Source: Enoplolaimus lenunculus (lineage: Eukaryota > Nematoda > Enoplea > Enoplida > Thoracostomopsidae). From it: 64,000 nt of DNA. Below, piece by piece: positions 1 through 9,848 of this stretch. The translations under genes and the position numbers were made by a program. How positions within the stretch are numbered: position 1 is the stretch's first letter; the number at the start of each line of letters is the position of its first letter. The stretch spans positions 43,744-107,743 of the forward strand of contig JASANG010002551.1 in assembly GCA_030248215.1 (NCBI GenBank). Direction: 5' to 3'. The notes beneath the pieces are model-generated. The model saw only the letters and a list, made by a program, of their open reading frames with translations, was not told the DNA's origin and searched no databases.

Positions 1-307
1 CGACTCATACTAAAAATGGTCAAAATAGTATTTGTGATATTTAAGAAAAAATTTCTTACATTTAAGAAATATAATTAGCAAGGTGCACTTGAAAAGTATT
101 TCTGTTATAACAGAAAAGTTTTCAAAAAAGTTTCGAAATAAAGTCTGGACATTAACGTTTTCCAGTTATTTTTAGAAAAATTGTCTTAAATATCGGAAAC
201 ACTTTTCAGATTTGCCACAGTAAATACTTTTCTGAATAAATTCAGAAATACTTTTTTGAGTGAAGCATCGATGGTTCTTTTAGTAACTTTTCTGTTATTT
301 AGTGATA
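1..307. other. AT-rich non-coding sequence, NCX intron
   Basis: Low-complexity AT-rich sequence with several loose inverted copies of an AAAGTATTTCTG-like motif (for example around 94-105, 218-228 and 245-256). No exon with NCX similarity is visible. Confidence 0.5.
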
Positions 308-652
308 TCAAGAGTGGATGATCACTCTCTTATAACAAGAGTGTGCAACTGGGTACATTCTGTGTATTAAAGAATGTACCCGGCACGCGTTGCGTTTTCG
401 GCCTACTCCCCTTGTTTGGGGGGAAGATGTATTAAGACAATAGCATTATAGTGTGATTGAACAACATAGTTGACCCCCCTTAAAGGAGGTGGTAGGTGTA
501 CTGAAGCATACTTTATAGTTAATCTCTTGCTTAAACACCCCCTGATTGAGGGGGGTCGAACAAAAATGCAACGCGTGCTGGTACATTTATTACCATGCAC
601 ATGCTCAAGTAGTTGCACACTCTTCTGCAAGGTGGACATCATCCACTCTTGG
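308..652. mobile_element. MITE family A copy 1 (345 bp, 5-bp TSD)
   Basis: Inverted-repeat element starting TCAAGAGTGGATGATC and ending GATGATGTCC-like then CCACTCTTGG reversed. TGATA is duplicated at 303-307 and 653-657. Inside are an inverted pair around GGTACATTCT/AGAATGTACC, a CACGCGTTGCGTTTT block and several CCCC/GGGG runs. Other copies: 32986-33284, 35522-35838, 56189-56539. Confidence 0.8.
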
Positions 653-739
653 TGATATATATCCGCTTATAATCGTGCTACATACGCCCCAGAACGCAAA
701 ATTAGCATAAATAGCAGTATTATAGAGTTTATTTTGTAC

Positions 740-842
740 CTTCTCCTCCTAAAGTAACAGCGTCTTTGAACTGTTGTTTCCACGACGACGAACCAACAAC
801 CAACGCTGTGTTTGTGTTTGTTGCCATTCGATTGATAAATTC
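740..842 (-). CDS. ncx: NCX exon 11: start of the C-terminal conserved block
   Basis: Acceptor AATTTCAG, phase 0 in, phase 1 out at GTACAA. Encodes [20 protein letters not shown], the conserved block before TM6. No further exon is visible between here and base 1, so the intron continues past the window edge. Confidence 0.88.
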
Positions 843-3800
843 CTGAAATTCGAATATGAATTTTATTTAAATCCAATGATTCAGTGGTGAACAACAAGCG
901 AATCCGAAATCAAGCAACATTCACCATTCCAAAACAATCGTTAGACTTCAAAGCTGCAAAAACTTCAACGTGTGAGTAGGCTTTAACGCAACATAAATCA
1001 TTTCGAGAAAATATATGTGACAGAAAATAGTTAAAAAGATTGTTTATATTTGTTAAAATGTTACCTTAAAATCAGCATCTTCAACGATTTCAACAGTCAA
1101 CTTTGTTCGTTGTCCGAGACACGGCTTGCCAAGGGTCGCATCGCGTTTTTCTTCTTGGGACAGGGTTTCTGTTGAAACAAAAAATTAATAGGATCACAGA
1201 CTATAATTTGCTCAACTCTTCCAACTGGATTTCCACGAATTTTTCGGTGAGTACATCTCAAGAACATACCTACACACAAATTAAATGTACAGCGCTGCTT
1301 AAAAAAGTTCATATCGGCACATTTTGAAGTGGTGATCACAAGAAAATAGCCCATGGACCTGATGACGTACGTCATTTTGCCGCCGTAACGTTTTGCCTCC
1401 CACGTCTCTTTTTACCCACGCATGCGCCATAACCAAAACCAAAATACCGGCTGCGTACATTTGAGCAATCCGGTTCAGATGCTTCGTAAGGTCCCAGTGA
1501 TTAAATTATGCAAAACTCATACCGTGGTTACAACACGTAACTTTTTAGACAGGGTAATTGACGCTGTTTTTTTTTGTTTCAGTAAACTTCACTAAGGAAC
1601 GAGACTGAAGACCTAAAGTATCGTCTTGGTCATCAATCATCCCCATAATCATTCTGAGCCACTTGGTCTAACAGTCCAAATGTTCTAAACCAAATAAATT
1701 ACAAGTGTTCAGTGTAGGTCCTGTGAAACCCCACACATTTGAAGCCCCTCAAAAGTGTTAAGGGACGCACGGGAGCTTTGGGTTATTTCAAACCGGTCCA
1801 AAACCTCCCAAAAGAGCTTCTTTGAATAACTAAACCCTTCTGGTTCCATCGGGTACTGCGCCGACTTACAGCAGCAAAAGATCATTGCGTTGTTCAACCC
1901 TTTCTTACATGAAGATTTTCTATTTCCCCTGAGACCTACTTTTATGCTAGGATTCGAACTCCAGTGATTGGAGTGGGAGGCGTATACCATCACCACTCAG
2001 CTATAGGAGCTTGACGCTCGAGCCCGAGGGGGCTCTCACGTCTTGTGGTCTTTAGTACTATGTATACGTGTTGCAATTGATAAACACGGCACGATATATA
2101 CTATTTAACGTAGATACACTGCGCTTAGTTGCCTACAGGAAACTCAATGCGAGAAGGGGTTAAAATTCAACATGGTTAGCAACACGTAGCCTAACACTTT
2201 GTATCCAAATTTTATATACTCTGACAAAATACCTGATTTAACCGTCCATTCTGGTTCGAATAGTTCTACGGTAAACGTGTCGTTTTTCTCGTATTTATCT
2301 TCATTTAAAATCTGAATTTTGATCGCTGACCTGAAATTTGTCATACAGTTAAAGGAATTAAATTTCGTTTAAATTTTCCAAAGGATTTTCACCCGTAGTA
2401 GTAGGTCCGGAACAAAGTCGTATATTTAAAATCTTGGCGTAAATTTACGATAAGTTTTGTGTAGCTTTTATAATCTTAAAAGAAATTAAATAATACTACT
2501 GTTATTGGATTGGACCTTGATTCGAAAATGTGTCCGAAAAACACTGAAGAATTAGCTGTCTTATATTCCAGAACACATTTTGTGATTTTAATACAGTGTA
2601 TCGATGCCTTTCAGATTTAGCAGTCCAAATGAATGTTGTTATTTTTAGAAGAACTTACTCAGTTTGTTCGTCCGAAAAATGCACCTTTCCTTCTGCCGGA
2701 TGAATAAAATCCACGCCCCGTTTTGCTGTTCCTTCTGTTACTTTGTAAGGAATTTTGACATCGCCACGAGCACCTTGACTACGGACAATCTGAAATGGAA
2801 AAAAATCAATTAGAACAAGATTTTTATTCTTTATAATTCATGTATTTAAAGTGCTACTTTCATTTTTGCACCATTCCCTCGGATTTTTTAAAACGGCAAG
2901 TGCTTGTTTTGACTAATATGTGTGCGCGAATAAAGCTAAAATGTCAACAATATACAGATAAAATTTGAGCATCGTTTCAGCTAAACTAGAAGGCTGAACA
3001 AGCGTAGTTTGGGCATAGTTCCATCTGAAGCCTAAGCCTAAGCATAAGCGTAAGAATGATGATATTCATAAGCCTAAGCCTAAGCCCAAGCCTAAAGCCA
3101 AGCAAAAAAATTAGTCAAAGCTTCGAACCATTTTAACCGTTTCAAAATATAAAATACTACCGGTGGCTAGTTTGATAAATTGAAAAAGGCAATATTTTTT
3201 TAAAACAACATACCCTCAACGAAGCGATCCCACACGACTCCGACACTTTTGTCTCTGAGCGCTCAAATTGAAACATGCCAGCATGATCATTATCAATAAT
3301 CATCACTGTCGCCTTTTCGCCGTCCAACCTCGCATCGGGTAAATTTCGCGCCGTTTTTCCAACAGCCGGCCCTCCCGGAGGTTCGACCCTCAAATTCGAC
3401 AGAACCACATAAAAGTATTCATCTTCTTCGTAAACGTCGTTATCAACAATATCGACCCCGATCAACTTTTTGTTATCGCTTGAGCCAAAAATCAGCGTCC
3501 CGTCAGTATTTTCGTAATCTGCCCCAGCAGTTGCGGTCCCATCCTGTGTGGAATAATCCACGAGCACCCGACATGGAGCAGATACTTCTCCGTGATCGCA
3601 ATACACCGTTACGTACATGGTTCCAACGTTTTCAAGACATGTATAGTACGCCGGTTCAAATCCGACCGTAATGTGAAGCGCGCCAGCAAAGCTGCCCGTA
3701 GTTGATTTTGCACTCAACGCTTGTCGAATTTCTCTGAAAAAAATAAAATGTTAATTGTTTTCGATTGAAAACATATTATATAATCGATTTCTTACTGAAT

Positions 3801-6800
3801 AAAGTTAACAGTTTTTTTTCGAAAACTTTAAATTCTTTTTGACCAAAAATTTCGTTGAAATAAAATAAAATATGGCTTTTTCGTATCCCAAAATACTTAA
3901 GTCGATTTTTTGCTAAATTATCTCTGATTTTTTTCGTGCAAAATAGGTTCTTTGGTATTCTGGTCGATTTTTATTGGAAAATGTGAAATGATCTGATTTT
4001 AAATGTGCAGAATTATAAACATTGATTTTTGGTCAAACTTCTCTGGAGCGAAAGAAAAGATTTTTTTTCGTTCGAAAATATAAAAGTCTATTTGCTGTTG
4101 AATTTCGGTAAAATTTACAAAAACTTTTTTGGTTTTAGTAATAATTATTGATATAATGCTTACTCGGGTACTGTCGGAGCTTTGTTCATGATATCACCGC
4201 CTCCAGCCATTTTGCGTGCAGCTTGAATACGGTAAAACGCTCGACTTTTAGGCGCACGTCTGAGAACATCCATTTCAGCTTGTGATGCCAAGCTTTCGAG
4301 ATCTATAAGAACCATGATTCTAATGGTCATGTATCAAATAATACAAGTCTAAGGGTGACGATATGCCTTTGATGACGTCCGGCGCCGTCCGTCACTGTGC
4401 GTGTGCGGTATTATACGCTAATTACTTAAAATACCTGATGGTTACGAACGCGTCGAACAATGACGGCCGGCACCGCCCCACAATTATAGCGCGACCCTAA
4501 ACGGATCGTACGGTCAAATTAACCCACGCGTACCGTTTTGCTTACATCCATTTAATGTCACAGTGTTGAAGTTGTGCAAATGTTACGCTGTATTAGGAAA
4601 TGCCCTTACCTGCCTCACACATGGGGCTAACGGCAAGGTAGCCTCTACACTGACCCTCTATCACAGCGGCAGACGCAGAAATTTTTGAAAGGGGGTCCAC
4701 TGATAAATATAATAGTGGAAAACACTTTCGAGAGAAACATGCGAGAAGCCAAACACTATATACATAACAAACCGGAGTACAAAATGTTTTAAATACAAAA
4801 TCTTAATCTTGATCCCATTTCGGGCACCCAGTCCAAGATGGCAATCTTCTTATATCCGTCAGTGCCCTATCAATATTTAGCTAAATTTACCAGCATTGGG
4901 ATTTTCGTTGCGCAATTTCTTGAACGCATCCATATACTGTTGCCGTTGTTTATCAAATTCGTCAACGTAATCATCCGCTTCTGTCTCAGGCGACACTGTA
5001 TCTACTGCTTCCAGAGGTGTTCCATTTTCTAAAATGCAACAAAAATTAATAATTTGATAATTTTAATGCTTTTCAGTGAATTCAAGAATTTTAAAAAGCC
5101 AAAACTCCGGTTAATAAGTTAGTTTTGTCGTTGCGTAACAAAAACCCGACGCCACGTTGCCCAGTACGGCGTTGCACGTCTCATAAAAATAATTTTATGA
5201 CATGACACGCGGCGGCGTTTGGCGTCCAGCAGCGAGTACAGAACAATTCCTAGCCGTTTTTTAGTTCTGTTACAAAAGACAATTTCATTTGCTGTTATCG
5301 CATGAGACATATCGCTGGCATCTTGTTAGTTACCAAAAGCGTATTAACGGTACGCACGCCTTAGCGCTTGGGTGGCCAGCCTGTAAAAGTGTCTTTTTAG
5401 AGGCTTTCCATAAATTTTCAGGAAGATACATCCCCCTGTTCTTTCTTACATACGCCCCTGGTGGTTCCTTTGTTTCGACTTACCCATTTGACCGTCATAA
5501 TGATGCACTTGGACTGTCGCCGGTCGACTAAAATACCCGCGTTTCGTTGCACCAAAAAGCATTTGTTTACCGAGTCCACTGAATGGAAACAACTTTTTAT
5601 CAGCGATATAACCTGAAAATGTACACCAGCGCCAGATAGAAGCAACAACTTGAAGATCGATTTAAGTCCAATCTTAGAAATGTTCTTCAGAACACGGAAC
5701 CAGTTACAACAATCGGTTATCCTTCAAAGCCGAAATCCCTACATCAGTATGGCTGAGTATATTTCAAAATCGAGCCAATATCATTGGTAGAATAAGGCGG
5801 CGATTCAAAAGAAAGATTACAAAAGTGATGTCGTCACCATCGGTGGCGAATCTCGTAATCAAAGCTTTGCAAAATTATTTTCTAGTTTTCCTCGGAAATA
5901 GTTCAGACTTGGGCTAATCGAAATGATATTAGGCTTAGGGTAACACAAGTGGCGGCTTCAGAAATATCAAAACTGGGGCCACGCGTGATATGAATGAAGG
6001 AAAACTCCCGTACGAAGCGAGCGAGAAGTCAAACGCCATTTTAGTGCTAACATTAATACAAAATCTTGATTTCGATCACTGCTGGGAATCTGGTCAGGGG
6101 TGGCACTCCTTGGATTCGCCAGTGAGGGTTAACAACTGTTATTCTAATGATTCCGACACCCAAAATCGTTTTGTAACATGCCAGCCGCTTAAGCTCACCT
6201 GTAAAGACGGTCAATGGAAAACAAACAAACGTCACCAGGCCTTCCCACCAATCGACTTGATACGGCGTTATCACTGCAAGGATTAAGTAGAGCCAAATAT
6301 ACGCAAACATACTCCAAACCACTGTTACCCAAAATACATAAATATGCTTAATTCGCCGGATTTCATCCGATGGGATCACCGCAACACACAGACCAACGAT
6401 CATGAACAAATTGAACGCGGCACTGCCAACTGAAATTCAAATCAATGTTCCAATTGTCAAGAATGATCAACGCGAACCAGCTAACCTTTTCTCGCATACA
6501 GTATACTATGAGCAACTTAACCCAAACTGTGAACGCGATAGAATACACAATATGCTGTGGTCAATAATTGTTGCACGTATGGGCAGTACAATTTCTCTAC
6601 AAGGTGTTAGAACCCCTAATGCTCGAGTGTCAAACTATAATCAATATAAAAACCACTCATCAGAGACTATGTCTCGGGGTTCGAATTCTAAGCTGGAATA
6701 AAGAGTTAATGCCCTGGTCCTATTCTGACTTACGTTATGTTGCGTAGTTCTGCATGCGAAATTAATAGATATTGCCAAAAACCTGTACTAATCTTAAGCT

Positions 6801-9055
6801 TACAATCATTTACATTGCAATGACATAAGCTCGACTGGGAGCTTAAATGTTTACAGCATAATTTGGGATAACTAACTCAAGTCTGTTTTCTGAGTTAAAT
6901 GTGTATAACACGTAAAACAGGTCGCCAGAGCCTACAATCTTCAACTAATGCCGTCAGTTGCCGTGTTAGCTTTAACACTGAAATTTATGTTTTTTAATCC
7001 CTAACTTTACCAATTGTTCCCGGTCCAAGGTCGCCGGCTTGAAATCCGCTGCCGCAAATTTCAATAATTGACAGTAAAATTTCGGGCGCAGACGAACCAA
7101 GTGCCATCAGCGTGAGATTAGAAACGGTTTCGTTCCAAACTCGAATATGAATTATTTGTTCTTTGCCGTCTCGGCGTATTTTTACCTGAAATTATCGCAA
7201 CTTCACAGTTATACCGTGGGGCATACCGAATGCGGTTTCTAGGGAAGCTTGGGCGCCCCCCCAAGCAGCTCCTGTGTCAGTTCTGTTTTGTGGCATGCTG
7301 ACAACACTTGGTGCCAGTATACTTTCCACACGTTTACGCTTAGGTTTGGGCTTAGGATTAGGTTTCAACAATGGCTTCTTGCCTACGCATCAACCTAAGC
7401 TTTAACCTGTGTCTTTGTAGCATGATGTCTAAGTTTTAACCTTAAATGGCCAAAAATATTCAAGAGTTCGCTCGATTATTGGGCCATCGTTTGTGAGTAC
7501 AAACTAATTTTATTTTGAGAATCAGAAATTAAGTTGATTTTAAGGTGCCGGTTCCCGTGTATGCCGCTGATCATAAAAGATTTAGAATTGTTGCGAATAA
7601 GTACAAAGCAAGAATATGCGTTGTTTACAAACTTCTCCAATAATAAACGCTCTTGCAAACCCATTATTCAGTTTCTATTGCACATAATTTACTACTAGTC
7701 AATGTGGTTGATTCCTCACAAATCTTTTTAAAAATGTGTTCTAATTTGCATACATATGCTGTCTCTTGTTTATATATTAAACAAAAACAATAGTTACAAC
7801 AGCTGGAACGCTGCCCAAAATACGTATGTGGGGCATTCCAGCTTTAATTATGTAGATTACCGTCCTTAGATTTAAATGTTATGGAGAACACCATGTTTTA
7901 AAACGTCCACAGACGTACAAAATAGACTGAAAACGTTATATTGTTTTTGAAACAAGCTATGCAACATTACGTTTTCACATGAAATCGAATTGGGACAAGT
8001 TCCGGCCGGAATCAATGCAAAACTTCAATTCCTGTTTCTGTTCCTGTTCCGGCGTTGATAGACGCCGAAACAGGAAGTTTTACAATTTTATGGCAAATTG
8101 CTGAAGATAATGTTAAAAATAAAAAAATTAAGTCTCAAAAATATTGCTTAAACACAACTTATTTTCACAACTATGCTTTTTGTCTACGATTGAGAATATT
8201 GTAAAATATTTGACGCATGTTTTTGTAGAACTTGAAAAACTGGGCAATTAAAACGCAAAACAGTCGATGAACAATATATTTTGTTTTAAACTGTAGCCAG
8301 TCAGCAGTAATTCGATGGTGCCATAAATTCATTATTCCCGTTGCGGTTCCTGTTCGTGTGAAATACTCTCATAAACGGAACAGCAGTAGCAGTCAATTTT
8401 AAACGCGAAATCAGTGATTTTAAATACACTCCACGTCCAGTCTGTCAGTTTAAACTCCAAGCCCAAACACCAAGCCAAGTCTGATACGTGTAAAATTTTA
8501 TGAAAGTGTACAACTCGAAGGAAATAGGAAAACAATTCTTACCCCGAACTATCTAGAAAAACGAGAAAAATACATTCATACTAAGAATAACCTGATTGAT
8601 CGTCAAGGGCGTAGCCAGGATTTTTGTTAGGTGGGGCAGTACGTTGTTAAACTTTTCCAAACTGAAATGTCGTCTACACCCTGCACTCCGGTTTGTTAGC
8701 TTACCTCACGTTCCTTCGATGTAATCACTTCAATTGCGGCCATAAACCGATCAGCAATAATTGCAACACCAACAAACATATAAAACAAACACGCTAAATA
8801 TAGCATCGCACGTGCGACTTTGTCTTCAACGCTGCGCGCGGGGTCCGGCAGCCAAACTGGTAACAACACCCCTCGTGAACAAGATTTGTTCTTGGCAGAG
8901 GCAGATGAATTTCGAGGACACACTTTGGCTGGTTTTGTAGCCAAATTTTGCGACGCGGCCTTGGATTGTGCTGCCGCTGCTGTACCATTTAGCAAAATTG
9001 CTAGAACTATTAGGCACCCGTGTAAGGTAAAGGGGGTAAACCTGGGTAGAGGCAT
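740..9055 (-). CDS. ncx: Na+/Ca2+ exchanger (NCX, SLC8 family), 5' and central part, 11 exons, C-terminus off window
   Basis: Plasma-membrane antiporter that exchanges Na+ for Ca2+. Exons (minus strand): 9055-8705, 7185-7011, 6429-6199, 5612-5484, 5028-4891, 4302-4164, 3733-3214, 2789-2659, 2330-2233, 1168-1065, 842-740. All ten junctions keep phase and together give about 706 residues. Residues 1-30 are a signal peptide. TM1 is followed by [15 protein letters not shown]. The alpha-1 repeat has GSSAPE at about 147-152, with the Ca2+-liganding Glu. Exon 3 carries TM4-5 ([14 protein letters not shown]). Exon 4 starts with the XIP-like segment. [14 protein letters not shown] precedes the first Calx-beta domain (exon 7), and exons 8-9 hold the second. 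The last visible exon has [14 protein letters not shown], just before the C-terminal membrane half. The alpha-2 repeat should lie to the left of base 1. Exons 9 and 10 join directly in phase, so no vertebrate-type alternative cassette is needed between them. Family assignment is very secure. Confidence 0.93.
1065..1168 (-). CDS. ncx: NCX exon 10: loop between CBD2 and C-terminal membrane domain
   Basis: Acceptor TTCAACAG, phase 1 in, phase 0 out at GTAACA. Reads [20 protein letters not shown] then [10 protein letters not shown], matching the (K/E)EEE-R-GRPILGEHTKLEV block of other NCX proteins. Confidence 0.85.
1940..2025 (-). repeat. tRNA-like element head (SINE-type) in NCX intron 9
   Basis: Read on the minus strand it shows a perfect pol III A box (TAGCTGAGTGG) and a B box (AGTTCGAATCC) about 40 bp apart, followed by a T-stem. 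The sequence 5' of the tRNA-like part (GAGCGTCAAGCTCC) is shared with the copy at 28965-29035, and the 3' parts cannot form an acceptor stem. It is therefore a tRNA-derived repeat head rather than a functional tRNA gene. Confidence 0.6.
2233..2330 (-). CDS. ncx: NCX exon 9: second Calx-beta domain, part 2
   Basis: Acceptor AATTTCAG, phase 2 in, phase 1 out at GTATTT. Encodes [20 protein letters not shown] then ELFEP, the EKN-(T/D)-TF signature of NCX CBD2. Confidence 0.92.
2659..2789 (-). CDS. ncx: NCX exon 8: second Calx-beta domain, part 1
   Basis: Acceptor CATTTCAG, phase 0 in, phase 2 out at GTAAGT. Reads [20 protein letters not shown] then [20 protein letters not shown], the central strands of CBD2. 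Confidence 0.93.
3020..3125 (+). mobile_element. Degenerate TTAGGC-MITE in NCX intron 7
   Basis: CCTAAG-type hexamer array with the family 3' motif AAGCAAAAAAATTAGTCAAA. Terminal repeats are eroded. Confidence 0.6.
3214..3733 (-). CDS. ncx: NCX exon 7: first Calx-beta domain (CBD1) and start of CBD2
   Basis: Largest exon (520 bp; phase 2 in, phase 0 out at GTATGT). Carries a full Calx-beta fold: [53 protein letters not shown] and [14 protein letters not shown]. The acidic clusters that bind regulatory Ca2+ are intact. [12 protein letters not shown] opens the second domain. Confidence 0.95.
4164..4302 (-). CDS. ncx: NCX exon 6: conserved [10 protein letters not shown] helix
   Basis: Acceptor TTATAG, phase 1 in, phase 2 out at GTAAGC. 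Encodes [20 protein letters not shown], almost identical to the helix preceding the first Ca2+-binding domain in other NCX proteins. Confidence 0.92.
4340..4850. other. Intron sequence with GC-richer patch and dispersed repeat
   Basis: NCX intron 5. About 4370-4550 is richer in CG-containing words than its surroundings, with no open frame resembling a gene. About 4735-4850 is a copy of the dispersed GCGAGAAGCCAAAC repeat. Confidence 0.4.
4891..5028 (-). CDS. ncx: NCX exon 5: acidic part of regulatory loop
   Basis: Acceptor ATTTTAG, phase 1 in and out. Acidic then basic helix-like sequence ([28 protein letters not shown]). It matches in position and composition the acidic helical stretch before the Calx-beta domains of NCX. 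Confidence 0.82.
5484..5612 (-). CDS. ncx: NCX exon 4: XIP-like segment at start of cytosolic loop
   Basis: Phase 1 in, phase 1 out (acceptor ATTTTCAG, donor GTAAGT). Begins [18 protein letters not shown], the position of the basic autoinhibitory XIP segment that follows TM5 in NCX. The rest is a poorly conserved loop. Confidence 0.85.
6199..6429 (-). CDS. ncx: NCX exon 3: TM3-TM5
   Basis: Starts after TTTCAG completing a Val codon ([16 protein letters not shown]). [18 protein letters not shown] follows, then the TM segments around [16 protein letters not shown] and [16 protein letters not shown]. Ends phase 1 at GTGAGC. It aligns along its length with the TM3-5 block of animal NCX. Confidence 0.93.
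7011..7185 (-). CDS. ncx: NCX exon 2: alpha-1 repeat
   Basis: Acceptor TTCAG, start phase 0 ([10 protein letters not shown]), end phase 1 at a GTAAAG donor. Contains [19 protein letters not shown] and [11 protein letters not shown], the near-invariant alpha-1 transport repeat of SLC8 exchangers, then AGDLGPGTI. Confidence 0.93.
7330..7440 (-). repeat. Degenerate TTAGGC-type hexamer patch in NCX intron 1
   Basis: Scattered TTAGG/CCTAAG words (GCTTAGGTTTGGGCTTAGG and CAACCTAAGC) without clear terminal repeats. Confidence 0.4.
7736..7900. repeat. Dispersed repeat H, copy 1
   Basis: Shares GTGTTCTAATTTGCA, GGAACGCTGCC and CCAGCTTTAAT in the same order with 9261-9424, and the second half with 20130-20240. 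It has no coding content that I recognise. Confidence 0.55.
8705..9055 (-). CDS. ncx: NCX exon 1: signal peptide, extracellular N-terminus, TM1
   Basis: Starts MPLPRF at 9055 and runs through a hydrophobic leader ([15 protein letters not shown]). A Lys/Ser/Ala-rich extracellular stretch and [10 protein letters not shown] follow, then TM1 and [19 protein letters not shown]. Ends in phase 0 at a GTAAGC donor. The ATG is the first after a TTTCAG acceptor at 9123-9125 and places the leader as in animal NCX proteins. Confidence 0.9.
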
Positions 9056-9121
9056 GACCAGTAGGGCAAGCCAGAACTATATTCAAGTGCTGGCTGCAGT
9101 AGGATTTAGGTCGTTGGGCGT

Positions 9122-9125
9122 ACTG
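9122..9125 (-). promoter_or_regulatory. Candidate (trans-)splice acceptor upstream of NCX start codon
   Basis: On the minus strand AATTTCAG ends here, 67 bp before the ATG at 9055. It fits the exon acceptor style of this gene. It could receive a spliced leader, if this is a nematode, or an upstream untranslated exon. Confidence 0.35.
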
Positions 9126-9260
9126 AAATTCGGTACATGAAACGTTACATATTTAAAAATATTAAATTTTGTATGCTGTAGATTCTGCAATAAATATACA
9201 CTAGGCAACATGGTTGCAAAATTTCAACACTAAAATATTCCTCAACAAAACTGTTTAAGA

Positions 9261-9424
9261 ATGTGTTCTAATTTGCACATATTTGCTGTCTCTAGTTGAT
9301 ATGAATATGAAACAATCATTGAAACAGTTGGAACGCTGCCAAAAATACCTATGTCGGGCGTGCCAGCTTTAATAATATAGAAGGTTAACAGCGTTGTCAT
9401 AATGACTCTATTTTTAAGAACATG
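9261..9424. repeat. Dispersed repeat H, copy 2
   Basis: Colinear with 7736-7900 over about 160 bp (GTGTTCTAATTTGCA, GGAACGCTGCC, GCCAGCTTTAAT). It lies just upstream of the NCX 5' end. Confidence 0.55.
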
Positions 9425-9734
9425 CAAGAATTTTGATTGAGTACTGTTGCCCTATGTTTGGTTAGTTTTTTTCAGATTATCACATGTGGTGCTGTGCTTT
9501 GATTTCAGCGGTTCTGCGAATATCAAACATTTCTCGGTGTATTTCCAACTCCAATTCATATTTACTGCAGACAGCCTTCTAAAAGTGACGAACATATGGA
9601 AATAGCTCACGACCAGGTCGTATACATTGTGGGATAAAGGCTGCTATTGATGGTACGGAATAACCTGCAGGGATAAAAAATTCTCTCACGCCCTATACTT
9701 CAACGCAAGAACAAACTTGACGTTTTAAGGTCAT

Positions 9735-9848
9735 ACAATGGTTTTCATTCACTTACAAGCAAAGTTGAAACTTTTATAGGCTGGCCGAAAAAAATTTTCC
9801 AGGCGGACTGAGATCCCTGTGCCCCCCTCTTGGCTACGGGCCCTCCCT
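9735..9848 (+). repeat. Family F element, partial copy
   Basis: Has the family hallmarks TTACAAGCAAAGTTGAAA and CCCCCCTCTTGGCTACGG. Other members are near 25455-25625, 36724-36890 and 53208-53378. Confidence 0.45.

Noticed and set aside
8820..9140. 106-codon plus-strand open frame
   Set aside because: It is the antisense of NCX exon 1 and its leader.
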